A stretch of DNA of 64,000 nt from Phycisphaeraceae bacterium (GTDB lineage: Bacteria; Planctomycetota; Phycisphaerae; Phycisphaerales; UBA1924). Below are positions 1 to 8,319 of this stretch, piece by piece; the stretch's first letter is position 1; every line of letters starts with the position of its first letter. Both the position numbers and the translations under genes were made by a program. The notes under the pieces were generated by a model. It saw only the letters and a program-made list of their open reading frames with translations. It made no database searches and was not told the DNA's origin. The stretch lies in assembly GCA_019636515.1 (NCBI GenBank), contig JAHBXI010000005.1, forward strand, positions 124,001 to 188,000, read 5' to 3'.

Positions 1-164
1 GCCGACCCACCAGAATAGTCTAGGCACCTGTTCGGGTCGGGGCGAACATTTCCCCGGACCCTCGCGCAGCCCCGCGCCCTGTTCCTCGCGGGACCAAAGC
101 CCCCCGCTCGGACCCCCCATGCACCGGCCCCATGTCGTGGACCCCATGCGTAGACTCCGGGCGT

Positions 165-238
165 GCTCGGGTAGCTCAGATGGATAGAGCAGTCGTTTCC
201 TAAACGACAGGTCGGCGGTTCGAATCCGCCCTCGAGCG
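165..238 (+). tRNA. tRNA-Arg (anticodon CCT)
   Basis: A complete 74-nt cloverleaf. The acceptor arm GCTCGGG (165-171) pairs with CTCGAGC (231-237), followed by discriminator G238. The anticodon stem GTCGT/ACGAC encloses loop TTCCTAA with anticodon CCT at 199-201, which reads AGG. The T-loop TTCGAAT is canonical. CCA is not encoded. The gene stands alone and no clear promoter was seen in the 164 bases before it. Confidence 0.95.
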
Positions 239-289
239 TTCGGCCCCGCCACCACCTTGCGATCCGCCACCGACGTGCGATCGGGGCGC

Positions 290-320
290 AAGAAAAGACC
301 GCGCGCCGGGGCGCGCGGTC
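290..320 (-). terminator. Intrinsic terminator of the PEP-CTERM-like gene
   Basis: A perfect GC-only inverted repeat at 297-320 (11 bp per arm) is followed on the minus strand by TTTTCTT (complement of the A-run at 290-296). It lies about 50 nt beyond the stop codon at 372, the usual place for a Rho-independent terminator. Confidence 0.8.
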
Positions 321-371
321 TGTGAGGTTCTCACGCGTTTCGCACTCCAGGAAGACCTGGAAGCGGCGCGA

Positions 372-1268
372 TCAGCGGCGACGGCGAACCGCGACCAGGC
401 CCGCGAGGCCGAGCAGCGCGGCCGACGAAGGGGCCGGGATCACAAACGAGATGCCCGACATCGTGTGACCGATGCAGTCGTTCCAGATCTGCGTGGTGGC
501 GAGCAGGCCGGGGTCGTTGACGAGGGCATACGCCTGGGCATCGCCATCCTTGAGGTCGTAGAGGTTGTCGGAGAACCCGCCGAAGGGGTTGTTGAGGAAC
601 CCCGACCCGCCGTACGTGTCGGCGTTCAGCCCGTTGATGTAGAAGTTCTCGTCGCCGTTTGGGTCGAAGGTCTGGCCGTCCAGCGCGTTGATCGCAAAGT
701 GCAGGCGTCCGCCCATGTAGTTATTGACAAAGTTGTGCGGCATATTGATGATCTGCCCCGAGGTGTCGGTCGAGACGACGCCGTCGTACAGGTTCACCTC
801 GCGGAGCGGATCGCCCGCAAGATCGTACACCACCATCAGCGTGGCGCCCTCGCCCAGGCCGTTGTCATCGCTCGCCCCGCCCAGGGTGTACGCCCCGTTG
901 CCGGTGACCAGGCTCGTCACGTCCGCGTAGTACGCGGCCGTCAAACCGAATCCCCAGCAAAGGTCCGGCGAGGCGGAGAGGCCCCAGTTCGCCGAAACCG
1001 CGTTGCCGTTGAAGACGACATTTGCCTGGTTGCCGGCCCCGAGCGAATCGGTCAGATAGTTCCAGTTGAGGTACGCCGCCTTGACGGTGGCCCCGGCGGG
1101 CAGCCCGGAAAGGCCGATCGTCGCATCACCCGCGAGCGACCGAGTCGACGCCCCGGCCGCGACAAAATCGCCGTTGTGGACGCTGTGATAGAACGGCACC
1201 CCGCTCCATTGAGCGGACGCGGACATGGCAAGACCGGCCAGAACCGCAATACCCAAAACAGTCTTCAT
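372..1268 (-). CDS. PEP-CTERM-like sorted exported protein (DUF3344-like beta domain)
   Basis: A 298-residue exported protein of unknown function. I start it at the ATG at 1268, which follows GGGAGAG and opens directly into a signal peptide (Lys, hydrophobic run, Ala-Ser-Ala-Gln cleavage site near residue 19). The middle is rich in Gly, Asn and Asp. Segments such as LMVVYD followed by LREVNLYDG resemble the DUF3344 surface domain, a tentative match from memory. The C terminus has a Pro-Ala-Pro motif, about 14 hydrophobic residues and then Arg-Arg-Arg-Arg. That is the tripartite tail recognised by exosortase-type systems, so the protein is probably processed at the inner membrane and released or anchored outside. 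It is transcribed alone and has its own terminator. Confidence 0.85.
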   Translation of the reverse strand: MKTVLGIAVLAGLAMSASAQWSGVPFYHSVHNGDFVAAGASTRSLAGDATIGLSGLPAGATVKAAYLNWNYLTDSLGAGNQANVVFNGNAVSANWGLSASPDLCWGFGLTAAYYADVTSLVTGNGAYTLGGASDDNGLGEGATLMVVYDLAGDPLREVNLYDGVVSTDTSGQIINMPHNFVNNYMGGRLHFAINALDGQTFDPNGDENFYINGLNADTYGGSGFLNNPFGGFSDNLYDLKDGDAQAYALVNDPGLLATTQIWNDCIGHTMSGISFVIPAPSSAALLGLAGLVAVRRRR

Positions 1269-1299
1269 TGTTACTCTCCCTTGAACCACGACGGTTATT

Positions 1300-1324
1300 G
1301 TTCGTCCATCCTGTATGAACGAAC
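1300..1324. repeat. Imperfect inverted repeat upstream of the PEP-CTERM-like gene
   Basis: GTTCGTCC and GAACGAAC face each other across 9 bases with one mismatch. The repeat sits about 32-56 bases before the start codon at 1268, where an operator would act. No regulator is known for it, and chance occurrence is possible. Confidence 0.35.
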
Positions 1325-1731
1325 GCGTTTTCTATACCTCTTGAAGCGTCCCTGGGCCTCACCAATCCAGGAAATTTCCCTAAAATTGGGAAACCTCTCG
1401 CTTGGAGTACAAGACCTCCGCCACCGCGTTTTCGCGTTCCCGAGCCTCTTGGATTTTATGTAAGTCTATGTAATGCATGTATTTGAAACTAGTCGTACCC
1501 GTGCCCCACAGGCCCCGGGCGGATTCCGTGTCTCGAAAGACCCGGAAAGCACGCAGCGCGGCACGCAAATCGGTAGAAACAGGATGGGCCGCCGCACCGT
1601 TCCTCCCGTTCAGAACCGGCGTTGCAACCGCTCGGCTTGGTCATTGGTGCTTGATGTACATTTCGGGCGCGCCGTGCGGCGTGTCGATCGCCCCCCACGC
1701 CCTGGCTGACCTTCATCTGGATGACCTTCAA

Positions 1732-1763
1732 AAGTGCAACGCCCCCCGATCGCTCGGGGGGCG
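1732..1763 (-). terminator. Terminator of tRNA-Glu
   Basis: A perfect 10-bp stem (CGCCCCCCGA / TCGGGGGGCG) with a 4-nt loop at 1740-1763 lies 7 nt beyond the tRNA 3' end. On the minus strand it is followed by GTTGCACTTTTG, a modest T-tract. Confidence 0.7.
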
Positions 1764-1769
1764 TGCCAG

Positions 1770-1844
1770 TGACCCCAAGGGGATTCGAACCCCTGTTTCC
1801 AGGATGAGAACCTGGCGTCCTGGACCAGGCTAGACGATGGGGCC
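1770..1844 (-). tRNA. tRNA-Glu (anticodon CTC)
   Basis: A 75-nt cloverleaf on the minus strand. The acceptor arm GGCCCCA pairs with TGGGGTC, discriminator A. The anticodon stem CCAGG/CCTGG encloses TTCTCAT with anticodon CTC (plus-strand GAG at 1806-1808). The D-arm and the T-loop TTCGAAT are regular. CCA is not encoded. It has its own promoter at 1875-1902 and terminator at 1732-1763, so it is a stand-alone transcript. Confidence 0.95.
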
Positions 1845-1874
1845 ATTGAAAAAAAGCCCAGGTTCTCGGTGGGG

Positions 1875-1902
1875 ACGATAGCCGTCTTGGATCGACCGTC
1901 AA
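1875..1902 (-). promoter_or_regulatory. Sigma70-type promoter of tRNA-Glu
   Basis: Minus-strand TTGACG (complement of 1897-1902), a 16-nt spacer, then TATCGT (complement of 1875-1880). Transcription would start near 1868, about 24 nt before the mature tRNA. Confidence 0.65.
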
Positions 1903-2020
1903 CCGGACGGAGCAAGTCACGCCCTGATCGGGCTCGCCAACGTACACGAGCAGGAACCGATCCCGCACAACACACGCAGGATGGGGGGGTGCCCAAATAA
2001 AAACCTTACCAACATCCGAC

Positions 2021-2048
2021 TTCGCCGGACATCCTCGGCCGATATACT
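2021..2048 (+). promoter_or_regulatory. Possible promoter of the 2268 gene
   Basis: A good -10 hexamer TATACT (2043-2048) lies 16 nt after a poor -35 (TTCGCC, 2021-2026). If used, it makes a leader of about 210 nt that includes the complementary segments at 2130-2207. Confidence 0.35.
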
Positions 2049-2129
2049 TTCACGATGAATTCACGATCCCGCGCCGTGATCCCGGCGGTTCGGGTCTTTC
2101 GGAATAAAATGCGGAGGTTCAACGGGGAT

Positions 2130-2207
2130 TGGCCTGGAGATCGGTGAGCACCCCCGCGCGAGGATGCTCACCGCGAGCGCAACGCGGCGTGCTGAATCAA
2201 CAGGCCA
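2130..2207 (+). ncRNA. Candidate structured 5' leader (three-way junction)
   Basis: TGGCCTG (2130-2136) can pair with CAGGCCA (2201-2207), closing a domain. Inside is a perfect 9-bp hairpin, CGGTGAGCA (2142-2150) with TGCTCACCG (2165-2173), and a weaker GC-rich hairpin around 2176-2193. Together these give a three-way junction about 60 nt before the start codon at 2268. I could not match it to a riboswitch class I know. It may be a leader, a small RNA or chance pairing in GC-rich DNA. Confidence 0.4.
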
Positions 2208-2267
2208 GACGGGCCGATGTCCAGGGCGTGGGCCTTAAAGGGCGTGGACCTCGAAAGGACGGTCATC

Positions 2268-2579
2268 ATGGGGCTGGATTTCGCGATCGACGAACTGTAT
2301 TCCACGGGCTGGTCCGCGCTTGACACCAACGACTGCGACTACCTCCCCGATGGCCGCTGTTACCCCCGGCCGGTTCGCGTGAGCCGGGAGTTCGCCGAGG
2401 CCGGGTACGACCTGACGATCCGGCACGTCCAACTCTTTGATTGCTTCCGTGCGGAATGGACCGGGCGCGACGAAGAGAGTTCCGGCGCCGTCGTCGGCCG
2501 CGGCGAGGCGGAGGCCGCGGTGTACGCGCTGGCACAGTTGCGCCGGCGGGTCTTCGCGGCGGCGGTCGCGAGCGCCTGA
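2268..2579 (+). CDS. Small hypothetical protein, 103 aa
   Basis: I do not recognise this protein. The ATG at 2268 is preceded by AAAGGA at 8-nt spacing, a strong ribosome-binding site, so I prefer it to earlier in-frame starts. The product is acidic, has no signal peptide or membrane segment, and carries three cysteines (two near residues 24-32, one near 59). A C-terminal Ala/Arg-rich stretch looks helical. It is followed by a CPBP protease on the opposite strand and is probably monocistronic. The long leader with possible RNA structure is its most unusual aspect. Confidence 0.65.
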   Translation: MGLDFAIDELYSTGWSALDTNDCDYLPDGRCYPRPVRVSREFAEAGYDLTIRHVQLFDCFRAEWTGRDEESSGAVVGRGEAEAAVYALAQLRRRVFAAAVASA

Positions 2580-2683
2580 GACGCGGGGCCGCTCACTCGA
2601 CCGCGCAGCCCATCCGTACGGGGCATCTTGTGCATCCATGCCGTGATGCCCGGCGTCGGGCCATGATGCCCGGTGATCGGTTG

Positions 2684-3502
2684 TCACGCCGCGCCGCCGT
2701 CGGCGGGCAACAGCACGAGGGCGACTATGTCGTACCACGCGTGGGCGGCGACCGCCAGCCCAAAGCCCCTGGCGATGAACACCCCCGACAGGTACGCGCC
2801 GGCGAGCATGTAGTACGCGGCCAGCGCGAGATCCAACCCGCCGGGTGTCCAGACGTCGTGGTACGCGGCAAACGCCGCGGACGCCACCAGAGCCGCGATG
2901 ATGTAGCCGGTTCGCTCTCGCATCCGCATCATGTCCACGAGCACGGCGTGCAGCGCGGCGATGGCGATGAGGCGAAAGAGCAGTTCCTCGTAGATCCCCG
3001 CCCCGATCGAAAGCGTGAGCCTGGCCTGCCAGGCCATCGACGCGACCCCGCCGTCGGCGGCGAGCAGAGCGGCGCCGGCCGCCGACGGTGCCCGCTGGCT
3101 GAAGAACAGCCCGAGGACCAGCAGCGGCAGTGTCCAGATGATCGACTCAACGAACATCCCGGCCAGGACTCGTCCTCGCACCATCCACGGGTCACGCTCG
3201 AGAACATGCCAGAGCAGCAGGACAACGGCCAGGGCGATCCCCGGCAGGTGCAGAGAAAAGGCGCCGAAATGCTCGAAAAAGACCCGCAGCAGCCGGCGAG
3301 CGCTCACGTCCACGCCCGAGGAGATCCCCGAGAGGTACACCATCGACCCGACTTCGTAGAGCACGATCAGCGGCGAAAGAAACGCCAGGATGTGAAGCGG
3401 GCGAGTGGAAAGCGCCAGGTACCTGGCGGGCACCGCCGCGCGGCTCGCTCCCCAGGTTCGGCGTCGTGACGAGTCCGGTCTGTCGGAGTGGGCTCGCCGC
3501 AT
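2684..3502 (-). CDS. CPBP-family intramembrane metalloprotease (CAAX/Abi-like)
   Basis: A 272-residue polytopic membrane protein. It carries the family motifs in order: EELLFR (the paired Glu and Arg of motif 1), FAAYH (motif 2) and HAWYD (motif 3). These are the glutamates and histidines that place the catalytic metal in CPBP/Rce1-type proteases. About six to seven hydrophobic segments are visible. In bacteria such proteins act in protein maturation, bacteriocin self-immunity or stress response, and the substrate here cannot be told. The ATG at 3502 was chosen over a GTG at 3535, and neither has a clear ribosome-binding site. It lies directly downstream of rpsT on the same strand. Confidence 0.85.
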   Translation of the reverse strand: MRRAHSDRPDSSRRRTWGASRAAVPARYLALSTRPLHILAFLSPLIVLYEVGSMVYLSGISSGVDVSARRLLRVFFEHFGAFSLHLPGIALAVVLLLWHVLERDPWMVRGRVLAGMFVESIIWTLPLLVLGLFFSQRAPSAAGAALLAADGGVASMAWQARLTLSIGAGIYEELLFRLIAIAALHAVLVDMMRMRERTGYIIAALVASAAFAAYHDVWTPGGLDLALAAYYMLAGAYLSGVFIARGFGLAVAAHAWYDIVALVLLPADGGAA

Positions 3503-3615
3503 GTCAGGAGGGTACGGCCCGATCCCGCGAGTCACGCGCGGAGAGCCTCGCGCCGGGCGGCGACGAACGGGTTGGCTCGTGCCACGCCGCCCCGGCAGGG
3601 CGGGCGGACGGGCAT

Positions 3616-3957
3616 TCAGGACTTCTTGGCGGACGATCGGCCGGCGGCCGGGCGTGCCGACGAACGCGCCTTGGTGGCGGGCACGGCCGGGGCCGAGCCC
3701 ATCTTGACCAGTTTGGAGTTGAGGCGGCTCTTGCGGCGCGCGGCCTGATTGCGATGAATGACACCGTGCTGCGCGGTGCGGTCGATGATCTTCTGGACCT
3801 TGAGGAAGGCCGCCTGGGCGTCCTCGGCCTTGCCCGACGCGAGCGACGCCTCAAAGTCCTTGATGGCCTCACGCATCGTCTTGATGCGCCAGCGATTGCG
3901 GGCGCGCTGCTTGACGTTCTGACGGACACGCTTCTGAGCCGACGACGAGTGCGACAT
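3616..3957 (-). CDS. rpsT: 30S ribosomal protein S20
   Basis: A 113-residue basic protein. The N-terminal SSAQKRVRQ and the following NRWRIKTMREAIKDFE match S20, which binds 16S rRNA early in 30S assembly. The usual length is 85-90 residues. The excess is a C-terminal Ala/Ser/Lys/Arg tail of about 25 residues, which is common in high-GC lineages. The ATG at 3957 has GGGAAG about 10 nt upstream. The CPBP protease lies about 110 bp downstream on the same strand, without a clear terminator between. Confidence 0.93.
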   Translation of the reverse strand: MSHSSSAQKRVRQNVKQRARNRWRIKTMREAIKDFEASLASGKAEDAQAAFLKVQKIIDRTAQHGVIHRNQAARRKSRLNSKLVKMGSAPAVPATKARSSARPAAGRSSAKKS

Positions 3958-4126
3958 CTGTTCTTGCTTCCCTTGCTGGGTCCGCCACGGCCCCGGCCAT
4001 CGGTTCCCGTGGCGGCATGCCCCGGAACTCCATGTGCCGGGCCTCAATGATTCGTGGTCTACCGGGCGGAATCAAGCCCTGGATGTTCCGGTCGGCTCCT
4101 GGAAGGGGCCGGCGGAGGGATTCTAC

Positions 4127-4155
4127 TTGCCGGTCAGCCCCGAGCGGCTTATCCT
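4127..4155 (+). promoter_or_regulatory. Sigma70-type promoter of tRNA-Arg(ACG)
   Basis: TTGCCG (4127-4132) and TATCCT (4150-4155) are separated by 17 nt. The predicted start near 4162 precedes the mature tRNA by about 28 nt. Confidence 0.55.
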
Positions 4156-4189
4156 CCTCGATCGGTCCTCACCCTGCCGATGACCAGAA

Positions 4190-4263
4190 GCGGGCGTAGC
4201 TCAATTGGATAGAGCACCAGACTACGGATCTGGGGGTTGTGGGTTCGACTCCTACCGCCCGCG
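4190..4263 (+). tRNA. tRNA-Arg (anticodon ACG)
   Basis: A 74-nt cloverleaf. The acceptor arm GCGGGCG pairs with CGCCCGC, discriminator G263. The anticodon stem CCAGA/TCTGG encloses CTACGGA with anticodon ACG (4224-4226), whose A34 is normally deaminated to inosine to read CGN. The T-arm is GTGGG/CCTAC. CCA is not encoded. Confidence 0.95.
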
Positions 4264-4315
4264 CTTCTCCCTTGCTTTTTGATGTGCCTGTCGGCGCCGC
4301 GTGGCGTCACTGACT

Positions 4316-4343
4316 GGCGGGCGCGGGATGCCCGCCCGTGTTT
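4316..4343 (+). terminator. Possible terminator after tRNA-Arg(ACG)
   Basis: GGCGGGC and GCCCGCC (4316-4336) form a 7-bp stem with a 7-nt loop, followed by CGTGTTT. The T-tract is weak, but the site is about 50 nt past the tRNA and before the next gene. Confidence 0.4.
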
Positions 4344-4452
4344 CTCCCCGAACGCGACGGGTGTGCGCCCGCCCCTGTTGTTCCTCCCCAGCGCCATGGT
4401 GAAACGTCCACGACCGCGGCCGGGGGAACCGACGCCCGCGTCCCCCAGAACC

Positions 4453-6105
4453 ATGGCTCAGGGCCAGCGCCCCGGGGATCGGCGCGGGGCACGGTCCTGG
4501 ATACTGACGGCCGCCGGCGCGGGACTGGCTTTCCTGACAGGGTGCTGGTCGTACCAGGCCGGCCCTGGAAACCTCCCGCGAGACGTTCCGCCGACCACGT
4601 GGAACGCCGACAAATGGCCGGCACGAGACATATCTCCCGCGCGTGAACTGGCCGATCGCACACCGGAGGTCATCCACCGATGGGTGCTTTCGCCGGGCTC
4701 CGACCTCGACTCGATCTCGAAGCAGGACCGCGTCTCCCTGGAATCCTCCGTGGTGAACGTGACGTACCAGGGCATCCACGGCCTGGGCCTGTTGCGGATC
4801 CTCGACCCCCGCGACGTGACCATCACGCCCGAGGATGAGCAGGCCGCGGCGCTGCGGTCGTACTTTGGGTTCCTGTTCACGGGCTTCACTCCCAACGCCC
4901 ACTGGCTCACGTCCCGCACGATCGACGGGTTGCGGGAGGAGATCGAGCGGGCGTCGAGTTTCTTTCCCGACGACCTGGAGCCCGCGGGGCTCACCCTGGC
5001 GATCGATCCCGCCGCCACGCCACCGGCGATCATGCCCAACCCGCGGTACGGGGAATACCTGCTGTGGATGGGCATGGACATCCGTTTTCCGCCCGAGGCC
5101 GAGCCCAGCCGTCCGTACCGCGGGGTGGTGCTGCACCTCAACGCGATGTTCGGCAACGAGTACGAGGTACGCACGCTGGACGAGTTTCGCCGTCGTCAAT
5201 GGGCGGTGATCGACCTCAAGCCCTCGGCGCAGGTGCGCTCCCCGATCCCGATCCAGTGGCACGAGGCCCTGGTCGAGGCCCAGCGCCGGCGCGTCGAGAT
5301 CACGGCCCGGATCTGCATGGACCTGTGCTCGGCCCGCCTGTGCGAAGCCTCCTCGCTCGTTGAGTTGGAGCGGCTCAGCCGGCGATTCCAGTCGCACCCG
5401 CTGTCGGGTGAACTGAACCGGCTGACCCGGACCATCAACGCCATGCGCGGCGGGGCCTACATCGTGGAAAATGACGCGGATGCCGAGCGGGTCGCGCGGG
5501 AAGTGGCCGAACTTCTCGACCAGACGCAGGCGGGCAGCGCGTACGCGTCGGAGGCGGTGCTCGATTACATTGCCGCCCAGCGGCCGGACCTGCACGGCCT
5601 GCCGCTCGTGCTCATCGGCTTCAGCGCGGGTGGGCTGGCGGCTCCCACGTCCGCGGCCCGCGTGCTGGATCACCTCGACGCGGTCGTCATCATCGGGGGC
5701 GGGGCCGATTGCTTCACCGCCTCGCAACGCAGCACGTTCAGCACGGGCGGGCTGACCATACGCCCGACCGCCGCCGATCCGACGCGCCGGATCACGCTCC
5801 CTCGCGACCGCGTGGCCTCCATGAGCCGCCTCTACCTCGATCACTCACGGCTCGACCCCTACCACACCGCCCCGCTGCTGTCGAGCCTCCCCGTCCTGGT
5901 CGTACACGCCGACTCCGACACGTGGGTTCCCGCCCAGTGCGGGGAACTCCTCTGGGAACGCCTTGGCAAGCCCGATCGGCTCCGTATTTCCGCGGGTCAC
6001 GAACTGCTCTTCTACCTGCTGCCCAACAAGGCCAGGTTCATCGCGGACTGGGTTGAACGCAACATCCCCGCCACCTCTCGGGATACCCATGACGATCGAC
6101 GATGA
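4453..6105 (+). CDS. Alpha/beta-hydrolase lipoprotein
   Basis: A 550-residue lipoprotein. The ATG at 4453 gives a classic type II signal: arginines, a hydrophobic run and Leu-Thr-Gly-Cys at about residue 31. An earlier ATG at 4396 would add 19 residues before it. The C-terminal third holds the hydrolase catalytic set: nucleophile elbow Gly-Phe-Ser-Ala-Gly, an aspartate in ADSDTWVP, and histidine in the final AGHELLFY segment. The order and spacing are typical of serine esterases or peptidases. The N-terminal 350 residues do not recall a known domain. It is probably a periplasmic or outer-membrane-tethered esterase of unknown substrate. It follows the tRNA and precedes a small membrane protein gene on the same strand. 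Confidence 0.75.
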   Translation: MAQGQRPGDRRGARSWILTAAGAGLAFLTGCWSYQAGPGNLPRDVPPTTWNADKWPARDISPARELADRTPEVIHRWVLSPGSDLDSISKQDRVSLESSVVNVTYQGIHGLGLLRILDPRDVTITPEDEQAAALRSYFGFLFTGFTPNAHWLTSRTIDGLREEIERASSFFPDDLEPAGLTLAIDPAATPPAIMPNPRYGEYLLWMGMDIRFPPEAEPSRPYRGVVLHLNAMFGNEYEVRTLDEFRRRQWAVIDLKPSAQVRSPIPIQWHEALVEAQRRRVEITARICMDLCSARLCEASSLVELERLSRRFQSHPLSGELNRLTRTINAMRGGAYIVENDADAERVAREVAELLDQTQAGSAYASEAVLDYIAAQRPDLHGLPLVLIGFSAGGLAAPTSAARVLDHLDAVVIIGGGADCFTASQRSTFSTGGLTIRPTAADPTRRITLPRDRVASMSRLYLDHSRLDPYHTAPLLSSLPVLVVHADSDTWVPAQCGELLWERLGKPDRLRISAGHELLFYLLPNKARFIADWVERNIPATSRDTHDDRR

Positions 6106-6217
6106 CGCCGCTCACGCATCTGGGGCCGGTGGTATCATGCCGCGCGATGCCATGGCGCCACGACGATGCGCCGGATCCTTTGCGGTGCGGTGACACATCA
6201 CTCGTGAAGGAAACACC

Positions 6218-6688
6218 ATGAAGTTGCCGACGCTGCCCGCGGTCATGCTCGTCGTGATGGGGCTCTTCCACTCGATCGCCTCGCTGGGCACCCTGATCCC
6301 TTCGTTCGTTCACGATCGCGTCCCCTACCAGTTCATCCCGGTCTGGAAGTTCCTTGCCAAGCCGTACCTGGGAGAAAATCCCGCGGAGGGGATCATCAAG
6401 GCGCTGGCCGTCGGGTCGCAGGTCGCCATCGGCGTCACGGAGGGCGTGATCGGAACCTCGCTCCTGGTCGCGGCCTTCTGGCCAGGACGGAGGCTCCCGC
6501 TCGCGCGGTTCGGGCTCGGGCTGTCGGCGGGGCTTTTCGGCGCGTTCATGCTCACCATGTTCGCCATGCACGACAAGAGCCTGCCGGCGTGGAACCAGTA
6601 CCCGGCGATCCTGGCCTGGATCGGGGTCACGTGGCTGGTCGTGCTGACATCGGAACGCGCCATCGCTGAAAAACCCGCGGTTCGGTAA
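6218..6688 (+). CDS. Four-helix integral membrane protein, unknown
   Basis: A 156-residue hydrophobic protein with four likely membrane helices (about residues 7-28, 60-85, 93-115 and 127-145). GAAGGAA stands 7-8 nt before the ATG. The size and layout resemble DoxX-like small membrane proteins, but no diagnostic residues were seen, so I leave the family open. It converges with xseA and ends 27 bp from it. Confidence 0.7.
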   Translation: MKLPTLPAVMLVVMGLFHSIASLGTLIPSFVHDRVPYQFIPVWKFLAKPYLGENPAEGIIKALAVGSQVAIGVTEGVIGTSLLVAAFWPGRRLPLARFGLGLSAGLFGAFMLTMFAMHDKSLPAWNQYPAILAWIGVTWLVVLTSERAIAEKPAVR

Positions 6689-6715
6689 GCCAATCCCGTG
6701 GGCCTCGGGGCTTTG

Positions 6716-8245
6716 TCACGCCGAGCCGAACAGGCCGGGGTCAGAATCGCCGGGATCTCGCGGCCTGGCGGGGCGATCCCGCCTCAGGGGCGCGGCTGGA
6801 TCGGCCTCGCGCATCGCCGAACCGACCACCGAAGCGATGTTCCCGTCCGCGACACGGGTCGAAAGGCGATCTCCGGGGCGCACGCCCGAGGTCGATCGAA
6901 CCAACCGGCCATCGGCCGTGGTAGTGACACTGAACCCCCGCTCGATGACGCTCGCCGGGCTGACGGCGTGCAGGCGGCCGTCGGCGGCGCCAGCACGGGC
7001 CGACGCCCGCTCGAGCGCGGAGCGGATGGATCTCCCGCTGCGCTCCAAGAAAGCCGCGAGATCCCGATGGGCGATCACTTCCCGGGCCGCCGCGGCCAGG
7101 CGGGACCGCATGGCCCCGAGGCGCTCTCGGCGCGCGGCGTTGACCGCCCTGGGGCTGTGTCGTTCGAGGTTGGCCGCGGCGAGGCGACTCTCACCCGCCA
7201 GAAACTCAATCCGGCGCTCAACGGCCGCTCGCAGCGAATCGGCCATGACCGTGGTTTCGGACGACGCCGACCGTACCCAGGACATCGGGTCACGGAGGAT
7301 GCTCCGCGTCGCCAGCGATTCAAGGTGACGCCGTTCGGCGGCGAGTACGCGACGGGCCTGGGCCTCGATCCGCCGGAGCATTGAATCGGCCTGCCGCACG
7401 AGTTCCCCGGCGTCCGGGGTGAGTCGCATCGCCGCCTGCGTCGGCGTCGCGCAGCGCTCGTCGGCCACCAGTTCGGCCAGCGTGGTGTCGGTCTCGTGCC
7501 CGATCGCCGCCACCACGGGGACCGAGCACGTGACGATCGCCTGCGCGACCTCTCGGTCGTTGAAGCAGGCCAGGTCTTCCTTTGACCCGCCGCCCCGCGT
7601 GACCAGCACGGCGTGGATCCCAAGTTCGGCGGCACGAGATGAGAACTCCGTGATCGCGGATCGGATCTCCCCCGCCGCGTCGGCCCCCTGGACGCGCACG
7701 TCCGCGACCAGCAGCCCGACCGCCGGGCATCGCCGCCGCATCGTCACGATCACGTCCTGCAAGGCCGCCCCCGAAGCGCTCGTCACCACGCCGACGCGGG
7801 CAGGAAATCGAGGGATCGATCGCTTCCTGGCCGGATCGAGCCATCCGAGAACTCGGGCCTCCTCGACCAGGGCCCGCAGGGCGGCGTCCATGGCCCCGTC
7901 ACCGACCGGGTCGATGGACTCGACCACGATCGTCACCCGCCCCTGTGGGGCGTAGAACTCGACTCGGCCTCGAACGACCACTTCAACGCCGTCGCGCAGC
8001 GCCACGCCGCCACGCCGGATGGCCGACCGGAACATGACGCAGTTCAGGACGGCCGAAGTGTCCTTGACGTCAAAGTACCAGTGCGTCCGATCGCGAAAGC
8101 CGGAAACCTCCCCACGCACGCGGACCGCGGCGGGAATGCCGTCTCGCAGCACGCCGTCGATTCGGGCGGACAACTGAGAAACGGTCAGCGGGGCATCGCT
8201 TCCCGCGCTTGATGCGCTTGGCGCCGGCAGACGCCTGGCCGCCAT
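6716..8245 (-). CDS. xseA: Exodeoxyribonuclease VII large subunit
   Basis: Catalytic subunit of the bidirectional single-strand exonuclease XseAB. The N-terminal OB-fold (LTVSQLSARI, then VRGEVSG and HWYFDVKD) binds single-stranded DNA. The central catalytic domain has PARVGVVTS, TRGGGSKEDL and AIGHETDTTL, which are family signatures. A long helical C terminus follows. At 509 residues it is longer than the usual 400-460. The ATG at 8245 was chosen over a GTG at 8275. The small subunit gene xseB is not next to it and I did not find it elsewhere in the window. Confidence 0.93.
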   Translation of the reverse strand: MAARRLPAPSASSAGSDAPLTVSQLSARIDGVLRDGIPAAVRVRGEVSGFRDRTHWYFDVKDTSAVLNCVMFRSAIRRGGVALRDGVEVVVRGRVEFYAPQGRVTIVVESIDPVGDGAMDAALRALVEEARVLGWLDPARKRSIPRFPARVGVVTSASGAALQDVIVTMRRRCPAVGLLVADVRVQGADAAGEIRSAITEFSSRAAELGIHAVLVTRGGGSKEDLACFNDREVAQAIVTCSVPVVAAIGHETDTTLAELVADERCATPTQAAMRLTPDAGELVRQADSMLRRIEAQARRVLAAERRHLESLATRSILRDPMSWVRSASSETTVMADSLRAAVERRIEFLAGESRLAAANLERHSPRAVNAARRERLGAMRSRLAAAAREVIAHRDLAAFLERSGRSIRSALERASARAGAADGRLHAVSPASVIERGFSVTTTADGRLVRSTSGVRPGDRLSTRVADGNIASVVGSAMREADPAAPLRRDRPARPRDPGDSDPGLFGSA

Positions 8246-8319
8246 TTTCGATGGATCAAAAGGAAGCCGCTCCACGTGCCACGGTAGTCGGTCACCCGCT
8301 CAAACGCGAAGGGGGTGAA

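Larger units (their letters stand above)
1269..1769. other. 501-bp intergenic region, upstream of the PEP-CTERM-like gene
   Basis: No convincing gene. It contains the imperfect inverted repeat at 1300-1324, a low-GC island with TATGTAA repeated at 10-bp spacing (1457-1463 and 1467-1473), and the terminator of the neighbouring tRNA-Glu at its far end. The AT-rich island and inverted repeat are plausible control sites for the minus-strand gene, but no standard -35/-10 pair was found. Confidence 0.5.
1845..2267. other. 423-bp intergenic region with promoters and a structured leader
   Basis: No coding region. From left to right it holds the minus-strand promoter of tRNA-Glu, an AT-richer stretch near 1995-2010, a possible plus-strand promoter (2021-2048), and a set of nested complementary segments (2130-2207) just before the small gene at 2268. 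Confidence 0.6.

Noticed and set aside
1..164. Gene fragment at the left edge
   Set aside because: No open frame with coding character; low-information GC-rich sequence.
165..4263. tRNA genes as integration sites of a mobile element
   Set aside because: No integrase, direct repeat of a tRNA end, or change of gene content was seen next to any of the three tRNA genes.
6689..6715. Bidirectional terminator between the 6218 gene and xseA
   Set aside because: Only a 4-5 bp stem with a poor T-tract.
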